Source of the DNA: an uncultured Loktanella sp.
GTDB taxonomy: Bacteria > Pseudomonadota > Alphaproteobacteria > Rhodobacterales > Rhodobacteraceae
Assembly: GCA_913061335.1 (NCBI GenBank)
Contig: CAJXTP010000035.1
Span: 1-17,274, forward strand
Direction: 5' to 3'
DNA: 17,274 bases
Below the pieces are notes generated by a model. It saw only the letters and a program-made list of their open reading frames with translations. It was not told the DNA's origin and did no database searches. Positions 7,888-14,032 of this stretch are shown here, one piece after another (position 1 is the first letter of the stretch; the number at the start of each line of letters is the position of its first letter). The position numbers were made by a program, and so were the translations under genes.

Positions 7888-9006
7888 ATGTTCACAGCAG
7901 CGATCACAGGCACCGGCGTTTTCACCCCTCAGGCGGTGATTACCAACGAAGACTTGGTTGTGGCATTCAACGCGCACGCTGATTTGTTCAACGCGGAAAA
8001 TGCCGGCGCGATTGCGGCAGGCACATTGGACGCCAAGCCCCACTCTTCGGCTGATTTTATCTTTGCGGCCAGCGGCATAGAACAACGCTTTGTGCTTGAC
8101 CGCGACGGCGTGCTCGACCCAGCGCGCATGCACCCCAGCCTGCCTGCGCGCCCCGATAATGCCCCTGGCTACATGGCCGAGATTGGGCTGGATGCTGCGC
8201 AAAAGGCCCTGGCCGAGGCAGGCCTGACAGGCGCTGACATCGATCTGGTGATCTGCGCGGCCTCCAATATGGAACGGGCTTATCCGGCGGTTGGCGTTGA
8301 AATTCAACAGCTTTTGGGCGCTGGTGGCTTTGCGTTTGATATGAACGTCGCGTGTTCTTCGGCGACGTTTGGCATCCAAACAGCGGTTGATATGATCCGC
8401 GCAGGGTCCATTCGGCGGGCCATCGTTATCAATCCGGAAATCTGTTCGGCTCATCTCGAATGGCGCGACCGCGACTGCCATTTCATCTTTGGAGACGTGG
8501 CCACTGCAACCATTCTTGAACGGGACGAAGATCTCGACAAGCCGCATTTCAAAGTCAAATCAACCCGCTGCGCGACCCAATTTTCGAACAATATTCGTAA
8601 CAATAACGGATTTTTGCGCCGGACCCACGACCAGATGGAAGACCGGCGCGACATGCAGTTCATGCAAAACGGGCGCAAGGTTTTCAAGGAGGTCCTGCCA
8701 TTAGTCAGCAAACATATCGCTGATCACATGGCGGACACGGGTGTGCAGGCGGATGACCTAAAACGGCTCTGGCTGCATCAAGCAAACAAGACGATGAACG
8801 ACTATATCGGGAAAAAGGTGCTGGGCCGCGTGCCAATGGACGGCGAACAGCCCAACATTTTGCAGGACTATGCAAACACATCCAGCGCCGGCAGCATCAT
8901 CGCGTTTTCTCAGAATTCAGATGATCTGGCCGTGGGTGACACGGGCCTTATTTGCTCGTTTGGCGCAGGTTATTCCGTAGGATCGGTGATCATTGAGCGT
9001 GCGTAG
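7888..9006 (+). CDS. Beta-ketoacyl-ACP synthase III-like condensing enzyme, long form
   Basis: A 372-residue thiolase-fold protein of the KAS III (FabH) family. The catalytic triad is visible: Cys156 in NVACSSATFG, His297 in WLHQANKTMN and Asn330 in YANTSSAGS. It is about 50 residues longer than E. coli FabH (317). The extra length lies partly in the N-terminal third (residues 30-95) and partly in a middle insertion near 230-260 (NNIRNNNGFLRRTHDQMEDRRD). This matches the long proteobacterial subgroup that includes P. aeruginosa PA3286, which is known to prime fatty acid synthesis with medium-chain acyl-CoA. A similar role is likely but unproven here. It is not next to plsX, rpmF or himA, where the housekeeping fabH usually sits in this order, so it is probably an accessory paralogue. 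A strong AAGGGGG ribosome site precedes the ATG. Confidence 0.9.
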   Translation: MFTAAITGTGVFTPQAVITNEDLVVAFNAHADLFNAENAGAIAAGTLDAKPHSSADFIFAASGIEQRFVLDRDGVLDPARMHPSLPARPDNAPGYMAEIGLDAAQKALAEAGLTGADIDLVICAASNMERAYPAVGVEIQQLLGAGGFAFDMNVACSSATFGIQTAVDMIRAGSIRRAIVINPEICSAHLEWRDRDCHFIFGDVATATILERDEDLDKPHFKVKSTRCATQFSNNIRNNNGFLRRTHDQMEDRRDMQFMQNGRKVFKEVLPLVSKHIADHMADTGVQADDLKRLWLHQANKTMNDYIGKKVLGRVPMDGEQPNILQDYANTSSAGSIIAFSQNSDDLAVGDTGLICSFGAGYSVGSVIIERA

Positions 9007-9024
9007 GATGCGTTTTAACGCATC
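9007..9024. terminator. Hairpin between convergent KAS III and arsH genes
   Basis: GATGCG (9007-9012) and CGCATC (9019-9024) form a perfect 6-bp stem with loop TTTTAA. It fills the 16-bp gap between the two stop codons and overlaps the arsH stop. It is symmetrical, so it could serve both directions, though no clear T-tract follows on either strand. Confidence 0.5.
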
Positions 9025-9736
9025 ATCCCTCAGGTTTAGTCATGCGGGCATGCACAGCCTCAAGGCTTTCAACACGTTCTGAATATCGGTCGGTCAACTG
9101 GGGCCGCCCGCGGGTCATGACCGTAAAGCGCGCCAGCTCTTCCATCACATCCACGATACGGTTGTAAAGCGGACCGGCGTTCATACGGCCTTTGTCAAAC
9201 TCACCCCAAGCCCTTGGTACAGACGATTGGTTCGGGATCGTGACCATCCGCATCCAGCGCCCCAAAATACGCATCTGATTGACTGTGTTAAATGACTGCG
9301 ACCCACCCGATACCTGCATTAACGCTAACGTCTTGCCTTGGGTCGGGCGCACACCTCCGATTGGCGACAGCGGAATCCAGTCAACTTGGGTCTTCATAAT
9401 GCCCGTCATCGCGCCGTGAGTTTCTGGGCTGGACCACACCATGCCCTCGGACCACATCACCATATCTCGTAGCTCTGCCACCTTATCGTGGGTTTCGCCC
9501 GCGTCATCCGGCAGCGGCAAGCCAGACGGGTCAAACATCCGCGTCTCGCAACCCAAAGCGCGCAAAACGCGGGCGCCTTCCATCGCCGTAAGGCGGGAAT
9601 AGCTGACATCGCGCAATGATCCATAAAGCAATAAAATGCGGGGCGGGTGGCCATCATCGTCGGGGCCACGCAAGCTGTCCCAATCAAGCGGCATCAGCGC
9701 ACCAGACGACAAATTTGGCAGGTCAGACATATCCAT
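9023..9736 (-). CDS. arsH: ArsH-type NADPH-dependent FMN reductase
   Basis: A 237-residue flavoprotein of the ArsH family. Family members use NADPH and FMN; some oxidise trivalent organoarsenicals, and others act as quinone or azo reductases against oxidative stress. Visible motifs are the FMN-phosphate loop YGSLRDVSYSR at residues 38-48 and the highly typical block WSSPETHGAMTGIMKTQVDW at 101-120. The N-terminal extension before the flavodoxin-like fold is also typical of ArsH. No arsR, arsB/acr3 or arsC is adjacent, so an arsenic role is not shown by context. A second ATG two codons in (9730) is an equally possible start. The gene begins 8 bp after the stop of the upstream HTH-like gene and is probably cotranscribed with it. 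Confidence 0.93.
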   Translation of the reverse strand: MDMSDLPNLSSGALMPLDWDSLRGPDDDGHPPRILLLYGSLRDVSYSRLTAMEGARVLRALGCETRMFDPSGLPLPDDAGETHDKVAELRDMVMWSEGMVWSSPETHGAMTGIMKTQVDWIPLSPIGGVRPTQGKTLALMQVSGGSQSFNTVNQMRILGRWMRMVTIPNQSSVPRAWGEFDKGRMNAGPLYNRIVDVMEELARFTVMTRGRPQLTDRYSERVESLEAVHARMTKPEG

Positions 9737-9744
9737 TTCTCGAC

Positions 9745-10194
9745 CTACTTGCCTTCTTCCAAATGCAGTTTCATATCCAACAACACCTTTTGTATTGCCG
9801 TCGTTTCGCGCAGCAAACGCTTGGCCTCATTCATCGAAATGACGCCGTCTTCGATAGACAAATTATACTCGCCCATCAACATCGCGAACCGCTGGCTTAA
9901 TTTGATGACGTCCGAGTTTATGCCACCTTCAGTGTTTTCACGCTTATCATCATATGACAACGTAATGCCGCGCATTTCGGCCAGTGCAGACGTGACATGC
10001 GGGTACGACGATGCGGCCTCAAGGGCCGCCACGGCGTCGACAGGCATAAACCGGTCAGAATGCTCATCAGAATCAGAATAATATCGGCCAAGCGTCGCCT
10101 TGGACTTGCCGGTCAATTCACAGGCAGCCTCGATACCTACGTCTTTTACAAGCGCTTCTGTGTGCTTTTTCAAATAGCTACCGTATCCGGCCAT
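9745..10194 (-). CDS. Unrecognised small protein with HTH-like N-terminal segment
   Basis: A 149-residue soluble protein that I do not recognise as a named family. Residues 18-41 (VGIEAACELTGKSKATLGRY and onward) read like a helix-turn-helix of the sort seen in small phage-type regulators: a helix, a Gly turn, then a recognition-like helix. Residues 95-149 are predicted helical and charged, with no membrane segment. ATG at 10194 has a strong GGGAGGGG ribosome site 7 nt upstream. A 5-bp stem (CCCCG/CGGGG at plus 10212-10216 and 10226-10230) lies just above that site and could affect initiation. The gene is the promoter-proximal member of a two-gene unit with arsH. A transcription-regulator role is inferred from the HTH-like segment and the paired boxes at the promoter, not established. 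Confidence 0.75.
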   Translation of the reverse strand: MAGYGSYLKKHTEALVKDVGIEAACELTGKSKATLGRYYSDSDEHSDRFMPVDAVAALEAASSYPHVTSALAEMRGITLSYDDKRENTEGGINSDVIKLSQRFAMLMGEYNLSIEDGVISMNEAKRLLRETTAIQKVLLDMKLHLEEGK

Positions 10195-10293
10195 ACTGGT
10201 CCCCTCCCGTGCCCCGCCAAATTTACGGGGAAAACTAATCTACCCTTCCCATTAATGCGGTTCATCAATTTTGTCATGTCTGAAACAGCCCGT

Positions 10294-10323
10294 ATTTTAA
10301 GGCTTCTACCAGTATGGTGCCAA
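10294..10323 (-). promoter_or_regulatory. Probable sigma-70-type promoter for the HTH-like/arsH unit
   Basis: Read on the minus strand, TTGGCA (plus 10318-10323) and TAAAAT (plus 10294-10299) each match consensus at 5/6, separated by 18 nt. The predicted transcript would start near plus 10287, giving a leader of about 90 nt before the ATG at 10194. It is the best promoter match I found in the window. Confidence 0.5.
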
Positions 10324-10355
10324 GTTGCACCGCCAGTACCAGTTATGGTTGCAAG
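10308..10355. repeat. Two near-identical operator-like boxes at the HTH-like/arsH promoter
   Basis: ACCAGTATGGTGCCAAG (10308-10324) and ACCAGTTATGGTTGCAAG (10338-10355) agree at 15 of 17 positions plus one inserted T. Their starts are 30 bp apart, about three helical turns. Each contains a short dyad (ACCA, 3-4 nt, TGGT). The first box covers the -35 of the minus-strand promoter. A separate 5-bp dyad (GGTGC/GCACC, 10316-10331) overlaps the same spot. The arrangement suits a dimeric regulator bound at two sites. Confidence 0.4.
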
Positions 10356-10421
10356 CCACTGATAACCGATACCCTCGTTTCGGCTCGGGGGTTTGTAACC
10401 ATTTCCACTCTCTGCACAAAA

Positions 10422-10434
10422 ATCACCACGTGAT
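10422..10434. promoter_or_regulatory. Short perfect dyad upstream of tdk
   Basis: ATCAC-CAC-GTGAT is a perfect 5-3-5 inverted repeat 40 bp before the tdk start. It is short enough to be chance. No convincing plus-strand promoter was found next to it. Confidence 0.2.
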
Positions 10435-10474
10435 CGACTTGCAAATGATCCCTGCTCGGCGCTAACAAAGGCTC

Positions 10475-11059
10475 ATGGCTAAGCTTTATTTCAATTACTC
10501 AACGATGAACGCCGGTAAATCGACCGTGCTGCTACAAGCCTCGCACAACTACATTGAGCGGGGCATGCAAACCTATCTGATTATTGCCCAATTTGATAAA
10601 CGCGCTGGCGATGGGCGGATCGGTAGCCGGATCGGAATTGGCGCAGACGCCGACACCTTTGGCACAGACGAAGACTTGTTCGCAAAGATAAAAACGCGCC
10701 TTGATACCGCCCCCTGCGCGTGCATTTTCATCGACGAAGCTCAATTCCTATCGGAAGCTCAAGTCTGGCAATTGGCCCGCGCGGTCGACGACCTTGGCGT
10801 GCCAATCATGTGCTTTGGGCTACGGGTCGACTTTCAGGGTAAACTATTCCCCGGATCAGCTGCCCTTTTGGCGCTCTCAGACGAAATGCGCGAGGTCCGC
10901 ACCATCTGCCACTGCGGGAAAAAGGCGACAATGGTTGTGCGCAAAGACGCTGACGGCACTGTCTTGACCGATGGGGATCAAGTCGCTGTTGGCGGCAACG
11001 AACGCTACGTCTCACTATGCCGCCGCCACTGGCGCGAAGCCGTCGGTGACAGCGCTTAA
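10475..11059 (+). CDS. tdk: Thymidine kinase
   Basis: A 194-residue type II thymidine kinase that phosphorylates thymidine to dTMP with ATP in the salvage pathway. The P-loop is STMNAGKS at residues 9-16. The Walker B/catalytic segment is DEAQF at 87-91, with Glu88 as the expected base. FGLRVDFQGKLFPGS at 114-128 is the conserved segment before the lasso loop. Zinc ligands are Cys145, Cys147, Cys182 and His185, in ICHCGKKA and LCRRHW. Length matches the family (about 190-205). The start fits the family N-terminus, with a weak AAAGG site upstream. Its TAA stop interlocks with the TAA of the convergent dehydrogenase gene through a shared TTAA. Confidence 0.97.
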   Translation: MAKLYFNYSTMNAGKSTVLLQASHNYIERGMQTYLIIAQFDKRAGDGRIGSRIGIGADADTFGTDEDLFAKIKTRLDTAPCACIFIDEAQFLSEAQVWQLARAVDDLGVPIMCFGLRVDFQGKLFPGSAALLALSDEMREVRTICHCGKKATMVVRKDADGTVLTDGDQVAVGGNERYVSLCRRHWREAVGDSA

Positions 11060-12006
11060 CCGACCCGCGTTGGCATCGCTTTACCTGCGGCCCACGCGAT
11101 GACGTTATCTAACGCCATCTGCCCCATCGCCTCGCGGACTTCCAAAGCGGCTGTGCCAAGGTGTGGCAGTAACACGACGTTTTCCATCTCGCGCAATTCT
11201 AGCGGAACTAGCGGTTCGCGGGCATAAACATCAAGTCCCGCTGCCGCGATCCGGCCCTCGGTCAATGCCGCGATCAACGCGGTCTCATCCACCACATCAC
11301 CCCGTGCCACGTTGATGAACACCGCGTTCGGGTTCATCTCGGCCAAGGCGGCCGCATCGATCAATTGGAACGTCTCTGCGCCACCGGGCACCGTAACAAC
11401 AATGATATCCGCTTGGCTCATCAATGCTGCCAGATCGTCAACTTGACGGGCAGGCACTTCGACCTCTTTTGGGGACCGGTTAAAATAGATGACCGGCATA
11501 TCAAAACCGTAATGACAGCGCTTTGCTACCGCCTGACCAATCCGGCCCATACCAACAATACCAACACGCTTGCCTGTGACATGCGTGCCCAACATCTGCG
11601 TCGGCAACCAGCCAAGCCACTGCCCAGACCGCACCAGCCGCTCACCCTCGCCAGCACGCCTACACGCCGATAAAATCAACGTCATCGCGATATCAGCAGT
11701 CGCATCGGTCACAACATCGGGCGTGTTCGATACAGCGACCCCAGCCGCCGATGCCGCCGCCACATCGATATGGTTATACCCCACGCCAAAGTTGGCCAGC
11801 ACACCGCAGCGGATATCCCCACCAAACGCATCTGCGGCGAACTGGTCACCCAAAGTGAGCAAGATCGCGTCATACTCAGCCAAGGCCGCCGCCGCCTCGT
11901 CGGGCATCATGCCTTCAGTGCTTCCCCGAACTGTGACGTCAAAACGGGAACGCGCATTCTCAATGATTGCATCGGGTATGACGCGGGTAATCAACAGTTT
12001 TTTCAA
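11056..12006 (-). CDS. D-2-hydroxyacid dehydrogenase, glyoxylate/hydroxypyruvate reductase-like
   Basis: A 316-residue NAD(P)-dependent dehydrogenase of the D-isomer-specific 2-hydroxyacid family. It probably reduces glyoxylate or hydroxypyruvate. The Rossmann motif is GMGRIG at 152-157, and the catalytic residues are Arg235 (INVARGD), Glu264 (AREP) and His282 (LPHLGTA). Substrate preference among glyoxylate, hydroxypyruvate and other 2-oxoacids cannot be decided here. The start is TTG at 12006; no suitable ATG lies nearby. It is supported by a perfect AAGGAGG nine nt upstream, inside the end of csaA, and by the MKKLLITR N-terminus entering the first beta strand. The TTG overlaps the csaA stop (TTGA), so translation is coupled. 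It is the last gene of the proC-csaA run. Confidence 0.93.
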   Translation of the reverse strand: MKKLLITRVIPDAIIENARSRFDVTVRGSTEGMMPDEAAAALAEYDAILLTLGDQFAADAFGGDIRCGVLANFGVGYNHIDVAAASAAGVAVSNTPDVVTDATADIAMTLILSACRRAGEGERLVRSGQWLGWLPTQMLGTHVTGKRVGIVGMGRIGQAVAKRCHYGFDMPVIYFNRSPKEVEVPARQVDDLAALMSQADIIVVTVPGGAETFQLIDAAALAEMNPNAVFINVARGDVVDETALIAALTEGRIAAAGLDVYAREPLVPLELREMENVVLLPHLGTAALEVREAMGQMALDNVIAWAAGKAMPTRVG

Positions 12007-12341
12007 TGCAGTCGCCCTCCTTGGGGCACAGATTTATCTGGGGTTGCCAAAACGATGGCCCCGTCTTCATCAGGAAAGCCCAAGACCAAAACCTCGGACA
12101 TAAATTTACCAATTTGGCGGGGCGGGAAATTGACCACAGCCATGACCTGTCTGCCGACCAACGTCTCGGGCGTATAATGCACAGTCACCTGCGCAGAGGT
12201 CTTTTTCACCCCGATCTCATCACCAAAATCGACCCATATCTTGATCGCAGGCTTGCGGGCCTCGGGGTATGGCTCGGCTTGCACCACAGTACCGACGCGG
12301 ACGTCAACAGCCATAAAATCATCCATTGATATATCAGCCAC
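12003..12341 (-). CDS. csaA: CsaA-type tRNA-binding protein
   Basis: A 112-residue protein with a single tRNA-binding OB-fold domain of the CsaA type, related to the Trbp111 and MetRS C-terminal domains. VDVRVGTVVQAEPYPEARKP near residues 13-32 and the VVNFPPRQIGKFMSEVLVLG block at 69-88 are diagnostic. Length matches the family (about 110). CsaA is described as a chaperone or tRNA-binding factor linked to protein export in Bacillus; its role in alphaproteobacteria is not settled. It starts with GTG at 12341, overlapping the last 8 nt of proC. AAGGAG lies 7 nt upstream. An internal ATG at codon 6 lacks a ribosome site. Both ends overlap neighbours, so it is translationally coupled on both sides. 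Confidence 0.93.
   Translation of the reverse strand: MADISMDDFMAVDVRVGTVVQAEPYPEARKPAIKIWVDFGDEIGVKKTSAQVTVHYTPETLVGRQVMAVVNFPPRQIGKFMSEVLVLGFPDEDGAIVLATPDKSVPQGGRLH
12016..12022 (-). promoter_or_regulatory. Ribosome-binding site that decides the TTG start of the dehydrogenase
   Basis: On the minus strand AAGGAGG lies within the 3' end of csaA, with 9 nt to the TTG codon at 12006. This is the strongest Shine-Dalgarno match in the operon and explains use of a rare start codon. Confidence 0.8.
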
Positions 12342-13146
12342 GACCCAACTCCTTCGAGCGATCAGTGGCGGCTGCTACCGCGCGGGCCAGCAACGGCGGA
12401 AAACCCGTCTTAGCATCCATCAACACTTCCAACGCCGCATGCGTCGTGCCATTCGGCGACGTCACATTGACACGCAACTGCGCAGGATCTTCATCAGCAG
12501 CCAGCGCCAATGCACCCGCACCTGCGACCGTGGCTTTGGCCAATTGCATCGCCATGTCTGCAGGTAACCCTTGGGCCACGCCCGCTGCCGCCAAGGTCTC
12601 GATCAAATGAAACACATATGCAGGGCCAGACCCAGACACGCCGGTCACAGCATCAATCTGACCCTCACTATCCAACCGAACGACCTGCCCCACAGCGGAC
12701 AATAACGCGTCCGCCAGCGCGATATGCACAGCCGTTGCTTTATCATTACCAATGATTGCCGTAATCCCGCGTCCGATCGCAGCGGGGGTATTGGGCATGG
12801 ACCGCACAATCGGCGTCTGTGCACCTAAATCCGCTTCAAATCGTGCAAGCGACGTGCCAGCAGCAATCGACACAAATAACGTCTGCCCATTGCCCAGCGC
12901 TTGCATCGCAGGCAAGGCATCGCCCATCATCTGCGGCTTTACCGCGATCAATGCGACAGCCGGATCGCAGGGCAAATCCACGTTGATATGCACACCCGTT
13001 GTGCGCAACCAGTCAGACGGATACGGGTCCAACACATAAACAGACGCAGCAGGCAATCCGCCATCCAACCAGCCTGCCAACATTGCAGACCCCATTTTTC
13101 CGCACCCCAGTAAAACCAGCCCACGCGCGGCAACATCATTCATCAT
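12334..13146 (-). CDS. proC: Pyrroline-5-carboxylate reductase
   Basis: A 270-residue enzyme for the last step of proline synthesis, reducing 1-pyrroline-5-carboxylate with NAD(P)H. The nucleotide-binding motif is GCGKMGSAML at residues 14-23. Family marks are RSMPNTPAAIGRG in the middle, TGVSGSGPAYVF, and the signature RVNVTSPNGTTHAALEVL near the C-terminus. The start at 13146 follows GAGGAG at suitable spacing; the adjacent ATG at 13143 is the alternative. An upstream extension to 13356 exists in frame but would run through the GC-rich stem-loops and into the ybjN-like gene, so it was not used. The 3' end overlaps the csaA start by 8 nt (GTGGCTGA). Expression probably starts from within or just upstream of the stem-loop region, or by read-through from the ybjN-like gene. 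Confidence 0.97.
   Translation of the reverse strand: MMNDVAARGLVLLGCGKMGSAMLAGWLDGGLPAASVYVLDPYPSDWLRTTGVHINVDLPCDPAVALIAVKPQMMGDALPAMQALGNGQTLFVSIAAGTSLARFEADLGAQTPIVRSMPNTPAAIGRGITAIIGNDKATAVHIALADALLSAVGQVVRLDSEGQIDAVTGVSGSGPAYVFHLIETLAAAGVAQGLPADMAMQLAKATVAGAGALALAADEDPAQLRVNVTSPNGTTHAALEVLMDAKTGFPPLLARAVAAATDRSKELGRG
12349..12354 (-). promoter_or_regulatory. Ribosome-binding site for the GTG start of csaA
   Basis: AAGGAG on the minus strand, inside the end of proC and 7 nt before the GTG at 12341. It supports GTG over the internal ATG at codon 6. Confidence 0.7.
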
Positions 13147-13239
13147 CTCAAACGTCTCCTCATTCTTACCCGGCAAACTACGCAGGCCAATGACCAGACG
13201 CAACGCAGCTCTTTTTCCGAGCCAAAATATGTCGGGGGT

Positions 13240-13281
13240 CCGGGGGCTGCCCCCCGGCACAGCGCGCAAGGCCACGCCTTG
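13240..13281 (-). repeat. GC-rich tandem stem-loops between ybjN-like gene and proC, likely dispersed Rhodobacterales element
   Basis: There are two stem-loops. CAAGGC-CAC-GCCTTG (13267-13281) has a 6-bp stem and 3-nt loop. CCGGGGG-CTGC-CCCCCGG (13240-13257) has a 7-bp stem and 4-nt loop. On the minus strand they begin 8 bp after the ybjN-like stop and are followed by ACCCCCGACATATTTTGG. From memory, very similar GC-rich hairpins followed by a CCCCCGxxATATTT-like tail occur at many gene ends in Rhodobacteraceae genomes. Transcription terminator or mRNA 3' stabiliser is the likely job. Confidence 0.6.
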
Positions 13282-13289
13282 AGCGCAAA

Positions 13290-13793
13290 TCAGGCGCGCC
13301 CGTAAGCGCCACCAATCGCAACCTGCACAGCATCGGCAGGTGTGCGATCGGCCCAAGTGACCAACTGAATGGCCGGATAATACTGCTCACAACTGGCAAC
13401 AGCCGCACTGATCATCGTGTCGACTTGCTCTGATCCAGCAACCTGCTCTCCTGCAAGCACAAGACCATAGCGGTACACCATCATTTTTTGCTCTTCCCAC
13501 CACGTGAACGATCCAGCCCAGCAGCGATCATTGATCGTGTTCAACGTCTCGTACAATGCCCCCATCCGGTGCGCGGGCGGTTCCATCTCAAACGTGCAAA
13601 TCAAACGCAGTGTTTCGTCATAAGCCGACCAAGCCAGCGTAATCGCATAGGTGCGCCATTGACCCTCAACCGCCATCGCAATTTGGTCGTCATGAATACG
13701 GTCAAATTCCCACGCATGGTTGGCGGCAATATGTTCCACCAAATCAATCGGGTGCAGATCATCGCTATCGAAATACTCTGTCGTCAGCGCCAT
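13290..13793 (-). CDS. YbjN domain-containing protein
   Basis: A 167-residue soluble protein of the YbjN family. No enzymatic residues are evident. E. coli YbjN is linked to stress and motility phenotypes, and the fold resembles type III secretion chaperones. Recognisable features are the N-terminal HPIDLVEHIAANHAWEFDRI segment, QWRTYAITLAWSAYDETLRL, and the central LICTFEMEPP followed by LYETLNTINDRCWAGSFTWW. The Trp-rich centre is typical of the alphaproteobacterial form, which commonly sits just upstream of proC, as here. The ATG at 13793 has a modest AAGG site. The GC-rich stem-loops directly after its stop may partly insulate proC from it. Confidence 0.88.
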   Translation of the reverse strand: MALTTEYFDSDDLHPIDLVEHIAANHAWEFDRIHDDQIAMAVEGQWRTYAITLAWSAYDETLRLICTFEMEPPAHRMGALYETLNTINDRCWAGSFTWWEEQKMMVYRYGLVLAGEQVAGSEQVDTMISAAVASCEQYYPAIQLVTWADRTPADAVQVAIGGAYGRA

Positions 13794-13858
13794 GTGCTCG
13801 GCCTTCGTTTTTGGCCCATTGCACCGGTACAGATCGGGTCTTGGGCTAGGTGTTCACT

Positions 13859-13936
13859 CAAGAAACAGTAGTGTTCTTGTTTTAGTCCTACTGCATATGG
13901 TGCAACTACACCCACTGCGTGTAAAGCAGTTTCTTG
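13859..13936 (+). other. Cluster of mutually exclusive stem-loops upstream of the M42 peptidase gene
   Basis: Four inverted repeats share bases in this AT-leaning gap. (A) CAAGAA 13859-13864 with TTCTTG 13874-13879, followed by TTTTAG. (B) CAGTAG 13866-13871 with CTACTG 13888-13893. (C) CAAGAAAC 13859-13866 with GTTTCTTG 13929-13936. (D) ACTGC 13890-13894 with GCAGT 13926-13930. A is terminator-like on the plus strand, and B and C would exclude it. This could be an attenuator or a small RNA end, or coincidence. The best promoter match lies downstream of it, which weakens the attenuator idea. Confidence 0.25.
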
Positions 13937-13962
13937 GGGATAAGTCGATGTTACGGTAAAAT
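13934..13962 (+). promoter_or_regulatory. Possible promoter for the M42 peptidase gene
   Basis: TAAAAT at 13957-13962 matches the -10 consensus at 5/6. TTGGGG at 13934-13939 sits 17 nt upstream as a poor -35. The transcript would start near 13969, about 64 nt before the ATG at 14033. Confidence 0.35.
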
Positions 13963-14032
13963 TTATGTGGATAAGACAGGCGTTGCCAATCACGTGGGAC
14001 CCAATCAAGATACGCAAAACAGGAGTGACCCG

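Noticed and set aside
7855..8547. 230-residue minus-strand open frame
   Set aside because: Antisense to the KAS III gene, which has intact catalytic residues in its own frame.
9745..10194. Prophage fragment, from the phage-regulator-like segment of the small protein
   Set aside because: No integrase, capsid, att-like repeats or tRNA edge nearby; neighbours are ordinary metabolic genes.
13147..13356. 70-residue upstream extension of proC
   Set aside because: It would translate the GC-rich hairpin element and overlap the ybjN-like gene. GAGGAG supports the start at 13146.
13934..14032. 33-residue upstream extension of the M42 peptidase
   Set aside because: AGGAG seven nt before 14033 and the family-like N-terminus favour the shorter form.
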